Origin: Solirubrobacterales bacterium
GTDB lineage: Bacteria; Actinomycetota; Thermoleophilia; Solirubrobacterales; Solirubrobacteraceae
Assembly (NCBI GenBank): GCA_015655225.1
Contig: JAATFK010000068.1
Span: 1 to 11,936, forward strand
Reading direction: 5' to 3'
Length of the DNA: 11,936 bases
Shown here: piece after piece, positions 1 to 8,049 of the stretch
Layout of the letters: each line of letters starts with the position of its first letter
How positions within the stretch are numbered: position 1 is the first letter of the stretch
The notes under the pieces: generated by a model
Databases searched by the model: none
What the model was told of the DNA's origin: nothing
What the model saw: the letters and a program-made list of their open reading frames with translations, nothing else
Program-made: the position numbers and the translations under genes

Positions 1-735
1 ACGCTCAACCTGCTGCAGGCGGCGCGCCAGAGCAAGCCGGAGGCGACGTTCGTCTTCACCTCGACGAACAAGGTCTACGGCGACCTCCCGAACCACCTGC
101 CGCTGCTGGAGACCGAGACGCGGCTCGAGCTGCCCGAGGACCACCAGTGGTACGGCGGGATCGACACGACGATGTCGATCGACCGGTCGATGCACTCGCT
201 GTTCGGTGCCTCGAAGGTCGCGGCCGACCTGCTGGTGCAGGAGTACGGGCGCTACTTCGACATGCCGACCGTCTGCTTCCGCGGCGGCTGCCTGACTGGT
301 CCGCAGCACGCCGGCGCGCAGCTGCACGGCTTCCTCGCCTACCTGATGAAGTGCGTCGTGACGGGGACGCCGTACACGATCTTCGGCTACGGCGGCAAGC
401 AGGTCCGCGACAACATCCACTGTGACGACGTCGTGCGCGCGTTCGCCGCGTTCCACGCCAACCCGCGGCCGGCATCGGTCTACAACCTCGGCGGCGGGCG
501 CGCGAGCAACGTCTCGATGATCGAGGCGATCGCGCTGAGCGAGGAGATCTCCGGTCGCCAGCTGGAGTGGACGTTGAGCGACGAGGCCCGGATGGGCGAC
601 CACCGCTGGTGGGTCTCCGACCTCGCCGCCTTCGAGCGCGACTACCCCGACTGGTCGCTGACCTACGACGTGCCGGCCGTGCTGCGCGAGATCCACGACT
701 TCAACGTCGAGCGCTGGGGCGTCGCTGCCGCGTGA
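1..735 (+). CDS. NAD-dependent sugar-nucleotide epimerase, CDP-paratose 2-epimerase-like (5' end outside window)
   Basis: Open from base 1 with no start codon; 244 residues are visible. Short-chain dehydrogenase/reductase enzymes of this type epimerise or dehydrate a nucleotide-bound sugar in the cytoplasm. The visible part begins in the Rossmann fold (TLNLLQAAR), followed by [10 protein letters not shown], the SK of the active-site segment, the long subfamily block FRGGCLTGP, then [19 protein letters not shown] and GDHRWWVSD. These blocks match, from memory, the family usually named CDP-paratose/CDP-tyvelose 2-epimerase. About 100 N-terminal residues with the glycine-rich NAD loop are missing to the left. 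The usual YxxxK catalytic pair reads FGASK (F at 202-204, K at 214-216), so phenylalanine replaces the tyrosine. The stop overlaps the next gene's GTG, implying co-translation with a glycosyltransferase. Family membership is firm; the exact substrate is not. Confidence 0.9.
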   Translation, partial: TLNLLQAARQSKPEATFVFTSTNKVYGDLPNHLPLLETETRLELPEDHQWYGGIDTTMSIDRSMHSLFGASKVAADLLVQEYGRYFDMPTVCFRGGCLTGPQHAGAQLHGFLAYLMKCVVTGTPYTIFGYGGKQVRDNIHCDDVVRAFAAFHANPRPASVYNLGGGRASNVSMIEAIALSEEISGRQLEWTLSDEARMGDHRWWVSDLAAFERDYPDWSLTYDVPAVLREIHDFNVERWGVAAA

Positions 736-1553
736 AGCTCTCCGTCGTCATTCCCGCGCACAACGAGGTCGAGGTGATCGAGCCGACGTTGCGCGCGGTC
801 ACGGCGAAGCTGGCCGAGCACGAGATCGACTACGAGGTCGTCGTCGTCGACGACAACTCGAGCGACGGAACCGGCGCGATCGTCGCGCGGGTCGCGGCCG
901 ACGACCCGCGTGTCCGCTGCATCCGCAACACGCCGCCGAACGGCTTCGGCTACGCGGTCCGGGCCGGCCTCGAAGCGTTCTCCGGCGACGCGGTCGCGAT
1001 CATGATGGCCGACGGTTCCGACGACCCGGGGGACCTGGTCCTCTACTACCGCGTGCTGGAGGCCGGCTACGACTGCGCGTTCGGCTCGCGCTTCATGCCC
1101 GGCGGCGCGGTCTACGACTATCCGCCCTTCAAGCTGTTCATGAACCGGATCGTCAACTTCGGCATCCGGGTCCTCTTCCGGCACGGCTACAACGACACCA
1201 CGAACGCGTTCAAGGCCTACCGGCGCGAGGTGATCGAGCAGATCGGCCCGTTCATCTCGCCGCACTTCAACCTGACGGTCGAGCTGCCGCTGAAGGCGAT
1301 CGTGCGGGGCTTCTCCTACGCGATCGTGCCGACCGCGTGGCGCAACCGCACCGCGGGCGAGTCGAAGCTCGCCCTTCAGGAGATGGGCTCGCGCTATCTC
1401 TTCATCGTGCTGTACGTCTTCCTCGAGCACCATCTCTCGCGCGGCGACTACCGCCGGCCGGGAGCGGGCGCGAAGCCGCTGCGGCGCAGGCCGGCGACGA
1501 TGGCGACGCTACCGGTCAGCGACGGCGAGCCCGCCGTCAGGAGCAGAGCCTGA
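732..1553 (+). CDS. GT2 glycosyltransferase, dolichyl/polyprenyl-phosphate mannose synthase-like
   Basis: A 273-residue GT-A enzyme. The GTG start at 732 forms a GTGA overlap with the preceding stop, and the protein then opens directly with the canonical first strand ([11 protein letters not shown], residues 2-12). Nucleotide-binding residues are [12 protein letters not shown] (37-47). The DXD-region equivalent is [11 protein letters not shown] (91-101), and NRTAGESKL (205-213) resembles the acceptor-side RxxGxSKL segment of DPM1-type enzymes. That family moves a sugar from a nucleotide donor onto a polyprenyl phosphate at the inner membrane face. There is no multi-span C-terminal membrane domain; one hydrophobic stretch (about 220-234) may touch the membrane, and the last 35 residues are basic and low-complexity. 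Coupling to the epimerase suggests that its product feeds this enzyme. The donor sugar cannot be read from sequence. The 3' end overlaps the convergent gene by 17 bp. Confidence 0.9.
   Translation: MKLSVVIPAHNEVEVIEPTLRAVTAKLAEHEIDYEVVVVDDNSSDGTGAIVARVAADDPRVRCIRNTPPNGFGYAVRAGLEAFSGDAVAIMMADGSDDPGDLVLYYRVLEAGYDCAFGSRFMPGGAVYDYPPFKLFMNRIVNFGIRVLFRHGYNDTTNAFKAYRREVIEQIGPFISPHFNLTVELPLKAIVRGFSYAIVPTAWRNRTAGESKLALQEMGSRYLFIVLYVFLEHHLSRGDYRRPGAGAKPLRRRPATMATLPVSDGEPAVRSRA
1537..1553. terminator. Hairpin spanning two convergent stop codons
   Basis: TCAGG (1537-1541) pairs perfectly with CCTGA (1549-1553) around a 7-base loop. The left arm holds the complement of the leftward gene's stop and the right arm holds the rightward gene's TGA, so the 17-bp overlap of the two genes is itself the inverted repeat. 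It could act as a weak bidirectional terminator, but the stem is only 5 bp with no T-run on either side, so the symmetry may simply follow from two facing stop codons. Confidence 0.3.
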
Positions 1554-3219
1554 TCGACCCGGCCGTCGCGATCTGCACGTGCCACGGGATCGTCGGGGCG
1601 CGGTCGGCCGGCAGCGTGAACGTCGCCTCCTGACCGGCCGCGAGCACGGGGAAGACGACGAATCTGAACGCGTCGGCAAAGCGCCGCAGCGACACGGTCG
1701 CGGCGGCGTTGCCCGCGGCGCGCAGGGCGAACGTCCCCGACGGCGCGGCAAGCGCGATGGTCCCACCCGTCGGCGCGATCCGGCGGCAGCTGAGCCCCGC
1801 GGGCAGCGCGGGGATCGGGGTGAGCCCGAGACGCTCGGCGTGGGCAAGCACGAAGTCGGTCGCCTCGCGAACCGCTTCCGGCTGGCGCAGCAGCTGGGCC
1901 TGGCTGTCGGCAGGCGAGCCGAACGAAGCGGTGCCGGACAGGAACGCGCCGGCGGTCAACGGCGCGAGGTTGTGGACGCCGATGGCGGCGGTCGTCGCGG
2001 CGTCCTCCGGCTGGAAGTCGGGAGCGACGCTGTCGCGGGCGACCTCGATCGCGCCGGTCTCTGCAGCGGCGTAGTCGCTGTTCATCGCCCAGAAGGCGGC
2101 GCGGTCGCGCAGCATCCCGACGTTCGAGACGAGGATGGCGACGGTCGCGATCGCGAGGATCGTGCCGGCCCGGGGCGACGGTCGCCACCCTCGCGCCAGT
2201 TCGATGACGGCGAGCAGGACGAGCACGGCGCCGAGGTACTGGTAGCGGCTCTGCTCGGGCTCTCGCCCCGGATAGTAGGAGAGCGCGGCGGCGATCCACA
2301 CGAGCAGCGCGGCGGCGACGATCGTCCACAGGCGCCGTGAGACGGACAGCCCGGTCGTCGCCCGCCAGGCGAGCCACGCGAGCGCGGCGACGGCCAGCGC
2401 GCGCCCGTACTCCAGGCCCACCACGTACGGCGACGCGTCCGCGGCCGTGCCGGCGAGCCCGGTGATCGAGCCGAGCGACGCCGCGAGCGAATCGGCGATG
2501 TAGGCGGGGATGCGCCACACGTTCTGGCTCTGCGTGTCGCCCTCGCCGTAGCCGAGGTACCAGAGCCCGTAGAGGACGAGCGGGACGGCGACGACCCAGA
2601 GCCGGCGCAGCGAGTCGTCCCGGCGGCGCCATCCGAGCAGCAGTTCGACCAGGACGCCGAAAAGGAAGCCGATCCCCATGCTGCCGAAGGCGAGGGAGAC
2701 GACGAGCAGCGCGCACGCCCCCGCGTCACCACGTCGATCGCCGCGCTCGAGCAGCAGCAGCGCGCCGAGCCCGGCCGCGATGGACCCCAGGAAGCCCATC
2801 TGGAAGGCCCACAGCAGATCTTGCCAGGCGGGACCGAGCACGATCAGGATCGCCGCCGGGACAAGCGCCGCCCACGGGCCGATGCGCCGCCGCGCAAGCA
2901 CGTAGAGGAGGGCCGCACAGAGGGCGTCGAGCGTGATCGCGACGGCCATGAACGGCCAGTAGCTCGACGCGCCGAAGATATGCAGGAGCACCTTGTAGAC
3001 CAAGATCGGACCGGCGATGAGGTGCTGACCATGCGCGGTCAGGAAGACGCTGGCACTGTGGCCTCGGCGCATCATGACCAGTTCCCAGTCATCACCCGAG
3101 AACGTCAGGTGACGGCTGTACCAGGCGACGATCGCCGCTCCGGCGACCAGCACGGCGCCCAGGAGCAGCACGCTCGTGTCGAGGCGCCTGCCGCGGGCGC
3201 TGCGCGTCCCGGTCGTCAT
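1537..3219 (-). CDS. Polytopic membrane protein, GT-C-type glycosyltransferase-like
   Basis: A 560-residue protein starting at ATG 3219, just after the upstream gene's stop region. An in-frame opening continues upstream to 4455, but that stretch is only the antisense shadow of the neighbouring GT. Residues 15-35 form the first membrane helix, followed by an outward loop with SGDDWE (D43, D44). An acidic pair just after helix 1 is characteristic of GT-C enzymes, which use polyprenyl-phosphate sugars outside the membrane. About eight further hydrophobic segments follow to about residue 370. The last 180 residues are soluble, alternating hydrophobic/polar and probably beta-rich, with cysteines at 478 and 559 that could pair outside the cell. 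As last gene of the leftward operon it could consume the polyprenyl-linked sugar predicted from the gene at 732. No specific family is recognised with certainty; a transporter-like or structural role is possible. Confidence 0.8.
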   Translation of the reverse strand: MTTGTRSARGRRLDTSVLLLGAVLVAGAAIVAWYSRHLTFSGDDWELVMMRRGHSASVFLTAHGQHLIAGPILVYKVLLHIFGASSYWPFMAVAITLDALCAALLYVLARRRIGPWAALVPAAILIVLGPAWQDLLWAFQMGFLGSIAAGLGALLLLERGDRRGDAGACALLVVSLAFGSMGIGFLFGVLVELLLGWRRRDDSLRRLWVVAVPLVLYGLWYLGYGEGDTQSQNVWRIPAYIADSLAASLGSITGLAGTAADASPYVVGLEYGRALAVAALAWLAWRATTGLSVSRRLWTIVAAALLVWIAAALSYYPGREPEQSRYQYLGAVLVLLAVIELARGWRPSPRAGTILAIATVAILVSNVGMLRDRAAFWAMNSDYAAAETGAIEVARDSVAPDFQPEDAATTAAIGVHNLAPLTAGAFLSGTASFGSPADSQAQLLRQPEAVREATDFVLAHAERLGLTPIPALPAGLSCRRIAPTGGTIALAAPSGTFALRAAGNAAATVSLRRFADAFRFVVFPVLAAGQEATFTLPADRAPTIPWHVQIATAGSIRLCS

Positions 3220-4622
3220 GGGCGCGCCGCGGGGCTGCGCGTCGCCGCCCAGTAGCGCCAGGCGATCCCGCGGCCGAGCAGGAAGTCGCGCCCGAGCGTG
3301 TCGCTGACGCGCCCCGACCGCAGCGCGCCCCGGCCCATCATCCAGGCGAGCTTCCGGCGCGACTCGTCCATGTGGCCGACCCGTTGGAGGATCGCTCGCT
3401 TCTGGGGCGTCGTGCGGGAGCCGACGCGTCGGTTGAGCACCCTGGCGGTCAGCATCACGCGACGCGTGTGGTTGAAGTAGGCGGACCGCGCGTTGGCGAC
3501 GGCGAGGTCGAAGCCGGGCTGCCCGGGGACGCCGCGGCGCAGGAAGGCCGACAGCTCGCCGACGCTCGGGCGCTCGATCGGGGGCGCCTGATGACCGAGC
3601 ACGTTGGCGCCGTGCTGGACGTAGTCGTGGAGCGCCTCCTCGACGTACGCGACCTCGCCGAGCGCGAGCGCGGTCGTGCCGATCCACCAGTCGTGCATGA
3701 CGCCGTTGATTCTCCACGGGAACGGGAGCAGGTCGTCGAGCAACTCGGCGCGGAACAGCGACGCGGCTCCGGTGATCGTGTTGGCGACGAGCAGCGACGT
3801 GAGGTCGGTGTAGTTGTTGCGGCGCGTCGTCCAGTACGTCTCCGCGATCACCTCTCCGCCCTCCGTCACGATCCGCACGTCGCTGTAGGCGAGCTGGGCG
3901 CCCGTCGTGTCGAGGCGCTCCCACAGCGTCGCGAGCTTGTGCGGGTACCAGTGGTCGTCCTGGTCGGAGAGCGCGACGGCCTCGGCCCACGCCGGGACGC
4001 GGTCGAGCGCGCGCTGGAAGTTGTCGTAGGGGCCGCGCTGGACGCCGTCGGACTCGACCAGCACGAAGCGCGGATCGGAGGCGCAGCCGCGCCGGACGGT
4101 CGCGAGGCCCTCGGGCGTCGAGCGGTCGTCGCAGACGATGCAGACCCAGTTCTCCAGCGTCTGCGCCCGAATCGAGGCGAGCTGGCGCTCGAACAGCTCC
4201 GGGGCGGGGTCGTAGGTCGCCATGCAGATGACGATCCGCGGGCCCGCGGCCGGAGGCGGCAGCTCGAGCGGCTCGCGCTCGCTCGGAATCAGCTCGGTCG
4301 TACCGAGGATGCACGACGACCGCGAGCCGTCGCTGTGCACCGCGACCAGCTCCAGCTCCAGCGGACGCGGCCGGCTGACCGCCGGGAGCGGCGCCCAGCC
4401 CCAGAACTCGTGGCGTCCCGCCTCGTCCCAGGGGTGCGGATCGGGCGAGAGCCACGCCGGATGCGGCTCGCCGTCGAGGAGGAGGCGCAGCTCCACGATC
4501 GGGGCGTCGAGGCGGAGCAGCCCCTGGATCGGGTGGACGGTCCCCCGCCCGACCGGCAGCCGAGCTGGAAGCTCCGCTTGAAGCTCGAATGCCTGCAGTG
4601 TCGCCGCGAGCTCACGCGCCAT
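3216..4622 (-). CDS. GT2 glycosyltransferase with N-terminal accessory domain
   Basis: A 468-residue protein. ATG at 4622 lies 11 bp inside the end of the upstream gene, and no other in-frame start nearby fits better. Residues 1-125 form a compact, probably beta-rich domain with repeated LELE/VELRL strands and a WDEAGRHEFWGW segment, resembling non-catalytic domains attached to surface-glycan GTs. The GT-A domain starts at about 128 (IVICMATYDP), with the nucleotide-binding pair CDDRSTP (D165, D166) and the metal-binding motif SDQDDHW (219-225), typical of rhamnosyltransferase-like GT2 enzymes. The region from 350 on is basic and of unknown role. It acts in the cytoplasm on a growing glycan. 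Its stop (3216-3218) overlaps the ATG of the membrane protein (3217-3219) as a further ATGA junction. Donor and linkage are unknown. Confidence 0.9.
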   Translation of the reverse strand: MARELAATLQAFELQAELPARLPVGRGTVHPIQGLLRLDAPIVELRLLLDGEPHPAWLSPDPHPWDEAGRHEFWGWAPLPAVSRPRPLELELVAVHSDGSRSSCILGTTELIPSEREPLELPPPAAGPRIVICMATYDPAPELFERQLASIRAQTLENWVCIVCDDRSTPEGLATVRRGCASDPRFVLVESDGVQRGPYDNFQRALDRVPAWAEAVALSDQDDHWYPHKLATLWERLDTTGAQLAYSDVRIVTEGGEVIAETYWTTRRNNYTDLTSLLVANTITGAASLFRAELLDDLLPFPWRINGVMHDWWIGTTALALGEVAYVEEALHDYVQHGANVLGHQAPPIERPSVGELSAFLRRGVPGQPGFDLAVANARSAYFNHTRRVMLTARVLNRRVGSRTTPQKRAILQRVGHMDESRRKLAWMMGRGALRSGRVSDTLGRDFLLGRGIAWRYWAATRSPAARP

Positions 4623-6849
4623 GCGCGCAGCGGTCCAGCAGTCGTTCGATCGAGGCCATCGTGTCCGGACTGAAGGTGTCCTCCCACCGGCGGCTCCAGG
4701 CGACCTTCGCGCCGGTCGCCCGGTCTTCGTAGCCCTCGAGTCGCGAGAGCGCCTCGCGGATGCCCCCGACGATGCCCGGGACGGTCGGCTCGACGCCAAT
4801 GATGTTGGGCGAGAGGGCGCGCAGCGCGGCGGCCGTCTTGTTCCCGTAGGTGGTCGTGACGACCGGCATGCCGGCGGAGGCCATCTCCAGCGGCACGAGG
4901 CTCGGGTGGGCGGTGTGCATCAGCGCGACGCCGAGGTCGTGCGCCCGCAGCAGGCCGCGGTAGCGGCCGAGCGGCTGACGCGGGATCATCTCGAGCCACG
5001 CGTCGCCGTGCAGCGGGATCGCACCGCGGTCGCTGCCGCCGCGGCCGATGCCGGTGTACTCCCAGCCGATCGGGAAGACCTCCTGCTCGATCGCCGTGCG
5101 CAGCGCGAGCACGCCGAGCTCGAACAGGTTGCGCGCCTCGGTCGGCTGGGGGCGGGCGTAGAACATCAGCCTGTGGCCCTCGCGGCGCGACAGCTCTTCG
5201 GCGGTCACGTCGCCGACGTCGGTGATCGCGTTCTGGAACGAGAGCGAGTCGCGCTCGCCCGCTCTCGGCCCGGCGGCGTAGACGCTGCGCCGCTCTCTCG
5301 CGAACTGCTCGCGCAGCAGCTCGGAGGAGAAGATCGCGACCTGCGGGAAGGTGTAGGACTCCTCCGCGACGGCCTGGAACGAGCCGTTCGGGAAGGTCAG
5401 GCCGTCCTGCTCCTGGATGATGTTGAGGAAGCGCGGCTGCCCCAGCTCCTGCGTCGCCGCGTGCGCGAGATGCGCGGTGAACGAGGTCATCGCGACGAAG
5501 CGGTCGAGCGGGTTGACCGGCAGCGGCACGCGGCGGTCGGCGACCGTCGTGATCTCGATCCCCGAGAGCGTTCCGGCGAGACCCTGGAAGCTCTCGATGC
5601 GGCGGCGGGCAAGCTCGGCGCCGTCGGCGAGCGGGTCGTCGACGGCGACGATCCGCAGCCGGTAGCGCTCGCGCAGCCGCCGCAGCAGGTGGATCACGGT
5701 GATGTAGCCGCCGAAGAAGTGGCCGGTGTCGAGCGAGGGGATCAGGACGTTGAGGCGCTCCGGCTCGGTGCTCGCGATCGCGAGGCGCGCCGGCTCGATC
5801 TTTGAGGCGAGGAAGTCGACCGCGCGCAGCGCCTCGGCACTGATCTGGTCCTCCGGGAGCGGCGCGTCCTCGACCCGCTGCCCGTCGGAGCGAAACGCGA
5901 TCGCCCGCGTCGGTGGCAGCTCCGGCGCCTCGCGCCCCGCCGCCTGCACGAGCGCGAAGACCTGCTCCGTGCGGGTGTTCAGCAGCCAGGGCAGCGTGTT
6001 GTCGGCACCGTCGGCGATGACACTCGCGAGCAGCTGGTCGACGCGGATGCCGAGGGGGTGTCTGCCGCCCGTGTAGTGCAGCTCCAACAGGCCGTCGGCC
6101 ACGTAGTAGGCAACGTCGTCGGGCGCGATTCTCGTCCCCCAGCGCTCGCGCAGGAGGTCGAGGTTCGCATGGTCGCTGGCCTCGTCGTAGCCGCGTGTGG
6201 CGGACTCCAGGTGGTAGACGACGGCCTCGTGGCAGTAGCGGATCTCGTGCCCGGCGGCGCCGAGGCGCAGGCACAGGTCGATGTCCTCGTAGCCGTTGCG
6301 GTACGCCTCGTCGAAGCCGCCGACGTGCTCGAACGCCTCACGGCGCACGAGCATGCACGCGGCGGTCACGGCCTGGAACGGGCGCGAGACGTTGACCGCC
6401 GGGTGCTCGGCCGGAAAGCCGCTGTAGATGTGGTGAGGCAATCCGCCCTGCGTGATCACGACGCCGGCGTGCTGGACGACGTTGTCGGGCCACAGCAGTT
6501 TCGCGCCGATCACGGCCGCCTCGGGATGCGCGTCGGCCTCGTCGACGAGGGCGTCGAGCCAGCCCGGCGTCGGCAGCGTGTCGTTGTTGAGAAAGACGAG
6601 CAGCTCGCCGCTGGCGGCGGCCGCCCCGGCGTTGCAGGCGCTCGCGAAGCCGTGGTTCTCGGCCTGCGTGACCGCGACGAGCCGGTCGCCGAGCCCTTCG
6701 AGGAGCGCCCCGGTCGCGTCGACCGAGCCGTCGTCGACGACGACGATCTCGGTGTCGCCCAGCTCTTGGTCGAACAGCAGGTCGACGCAGCGCCGCACGA
6801 GCGCCGCGGCGTTGTACGTCGGGATCACGATCGAGCGGCGCGGGGTCAC
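4612..6849 (-). CDS. Two-domain glycosyltransferase: GT2 module fused to a WsaF/GT4-like module
   Basis: A 745-residue protein starting at GTG 6849, which overlaps the methyltransferase stop (GTGA). The in-frame opening runs far upstream to 8994, but that part is the shadow of other genes. Residues 4-235 are a GT-A module: SIVIPTYNAA, VVVDDGS (37-42), FLNNDTLP (87-93) as DXD equivalent, and NGYEDIDLCLRL (185-196), the ED motif of rhamnosyl/galactofuranosyl GT2 enzymes. Residues 240-360 are a linker. Residues 366-745 are a GT-B-type module: LNVLIPSLDTGHFFGG (366-381), IIQEQDG (477-483), MFYARPQPTEARNLFELG (562-579), and the donor-site acidic motif SLVPLEMASAGMPVV (650-664). This module resembles the WsaF rhamnosyltransferase of S-layer glycan synthesis as I remember it. 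One chain may therefore add two successive sugars. Domain assignment is strong; sugar specificity is inference. Confidence 0.92.
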   Translation of the reverse strand: MTPRRSIVIPTYNAAALVRRCVDLLFDQELGDTEIVVVDDGSVDATGALLEGLGDRLVAVTQAENHGFASACNAGAAAASGELLVFLNNDTLPTPGWLDALVDEADAHPEAAVIGAKLLWPDNVVQHAGVVITQGGLPHHIYSGFPAEHPAVNVSRPFQAVTAACMLVRREAFEHVGGFDEAYRNGYEDIDLCLRLGAAGHEIRYCHEAVVYHLESATRGYDEASDHANLDLLRERWGTRIAPDDVAYYVADGLLELHYTGGRHPLGIRVDQLLASVIADGADNTLPWLLNTRTEQVFALVQAAGREAPELPPTRAIAFRSDGQRVEDAPLPEDQISAEALRAVDFLASKIEPARLAIASTEPERLNVLIPSLDTGHFFGGYITVIHLLRRLRERYRLRIVAVDDPLADGAELARRRIESFQGLAGTLSGIEITTVADRRVPLPVNPLDRFVAMTSFTAHLAHAATQELGQPRFLNIIQEQDGLTFPNGSFQAVAEESYTFPQVAIFSSELLREQFARERRSVYAAGPRAGERDSLSFQNAITDVGDVTAEELSRREGHRLMFYARPQPTEARNLFELGVLALRTAIEQEVFPIGWEYTGIGRGGSDRGAIPLHGDAWLEMIPRQPLGRYRGLLRAHDLGVALMHTAHPSLVPLEMASAGMPVVTTTYGNKTAAALRALSPNIIGVEPTVPGIVGGIREALSRLEGYEDRATGAKVAWSRRWEDTFSPDTMASIERLLDRCAHGA

Positions 6850-7979
6850 GAGCTCAGCCGCTTCTTGACTCTGCGGGCGAGCAGCAGCACGGCCCAGGCG
6901 CGGCTGCCCTCGACCGCTGCCAGTCTGCGGTGCACGATCTCGCTCTCGGTGCGGAAGTACGCCTCCGCCTCGGCGAGCGCGTTGCGCTCGGCCAGCAGCT
7001 GATCGCGCTCCCCCCCGGGGCGCAGCTGCACGAGCAGCCGATCGCGCTCGAGCAGCTGCTCCTCGCTCGACTGGAAGAGCCGGCGCAGCTCCAGCTCGCG
7101 CTGCGCGCCGGCCGTCAGCTGCTGCGCCAGCGCGTCGATCTCGAGCGCCTGGTCGTGGGCCGTCTGCCGCAGCGAATTGAGCTGATACTGCAGCGCCTGC
7201 GTCTGGTCGGCCCGTTCGTTCAGCTCCCGCAGCCGCGCGCCGAGGCCGTGCAGGACGCTCGCGTCGGCAGGGAAGCCGACGGCGATGAACTGGTAGGTCT
7301 GCGCCTCCTCGTCGTGCTCGCTCTCGGCGATCACGCGCTCGGCGATCGCGTCGCGCTCGAAGGGGACGGAGGACTCCTCCAGCGGGACCGAGCGGCGGTG
7401 CAGCCGGCCGACCGCGAGCCCGGCGTCCTCGAACAGCCGCAGCACGCCCTCGCGGTCGAAGAAGCGCAGGTGCGTGTGGTCCAGCAGTCCGACGGGACCG
7501 TAGGGGAAGCGACCCTGCATCAGCGCTATCCGCACGGTCACGTGCGTGATGTTCGGCAGGGAGACGACGATCCGTCCGCCCTCGTTCAGATGGCCGACGA
7601 GCCGTTCGAGGACGACGTCGGGGGTGCGCAGATGCTCCAGCACGTCCGCCGCGACGACGACGTCGAAGCGCTCGTCCGCGAGCTGGTCGAGCGTCGCGAG
7701 GTCGTCGAGGTCGCCGACGATCATCCGCTCGCTGTACTCGGCGGCGCGCTCGGCGGCGGCCGGGTCCAGCTCGATGCCGACGACCGTGCAGCCTTGCGCT
7801 CTGAGGGCGCGGGTCATGTACCCCGTCGACGGCCCCAGTTCGAGCACGTGGGCGTTGCTGCCGACCTCTTCGAGGACGTACCGATGGGGGCTGCCGGGAG
7901 GAAAGCCGCTCTCGGCATAGGCCTCGTGATAATGCCGAGACTGCTCGGAAAGGTTCTCCATCGCGGCGAAGGGTTTCAC
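6846..7979 (-). CDS. Class I SAM-dependent methyltransferase with C-terminal coiled coil
   Basis: A 377-residue protein, first gene of the leftward operon. GTG 7979 gives the longest form, with a weak GGATGG upstream; ATG 7961 (residue 7) is a credible alternative. The Rossmann domain shows motif I HVLELGPSTGYMT (44-56), the SAM-ribose acidic residue in GIELDP (E70), VVAADVLEH (108-116), SLPNITH (140-146) and DHTHLRFF (167-174), as in sugar or glycan methyltransferases. From about 245 to 357 the chain turns into leucine-, glutamine- and glutamate-rich heptad-like sequence, clearly a coiled coil. It ends in a hydrophobic then basic tail (AWAVLLLARRVKKRL, 361-375) that could bind a membrane or partner. 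The architecture recalls enzymes that cap polysaccharide ends and gauge chain length (WbdD type), but no kinase domain is present. Stop overlaps the next gene's GTG. Confidence 0.9.
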   Translation of the reverse strand: MKPFAAMENLSEQSRHYHEAYAESGFPPGSPHRYVLEEVGSNAHVLELGPSTGYMTRALRAQGCTVVGIELDPAAAERAAEYSERMIVGDLDDLATLDQLADERFDVVVAADVLEHLRTPDVVLERLVGHLNEGGRIVVSLPNITHVTVRIALMQGRFPYGPVGLLDHTHLRFFDREGVLRLFEDAGLAVGRLHRRSVPLEESSVPFERDAIAERVIAESEHDEEAQTYQFIAVGFPADASVLHGLGARLRELNERADQTQALQYQLNSLRQTAHDQALEIDALAQQLTAGAQRELELRRLFQSSEEQLLERDRLLVQLRPGGERDQLLAERNALAEAEAYFRTESEIVHRRLAAVEGSRAWAVLLLARRVKKRLSS

Positions 7980-8049
7980 ACCATCCGGCGCGGTGACACA
8001 CCGAGGACGGCGAAAGGTCTGGACGGGCTCCGTATGCGATCCTTTCCGC
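7980..8049. promoter_or_regulatory. Divergent intergenic region with imperfect inverted repeat
   Basis: This roughly 70-bp gap separates the leftward glycan operon from the rightward methyltransferase/acyltransferase pair, so it must hold promoters for both unless longer 5' ends are used. CGGCGAAAGG (8008-8017) and CCTTTCCGCG (8041-8050) are inverted copies matching at 8 of 10 positions around a 23-base spacer, a possible shared operator. I could not fit a convincing -35/-10 pair with normal spacing on either strand, so promoter positions are not assigned. Confidence 0.35.

Noticed and set aside
1537..4455. 972-residue leftward reading frame
   Set aside because: Residues before ATG 3219 are a frame shadow of the GT2 gene at 3216-4622; the motif-bearing protein begins at 3219.
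3372..4673. 433-residue rightward reading frame
   Set aside because: Antisense to a clear GT2 gene, with arginine/valine/aspartate-rich composition typical of GC-rich shadow frames and no recognisable domain.
7993..8049. Extended N-terminus of the TylF-type methyltransferase from GTG 7993
   Set aside because: The added 19 residues show no family similarity, and their use would leave about 13 bp for two divergent promoters.
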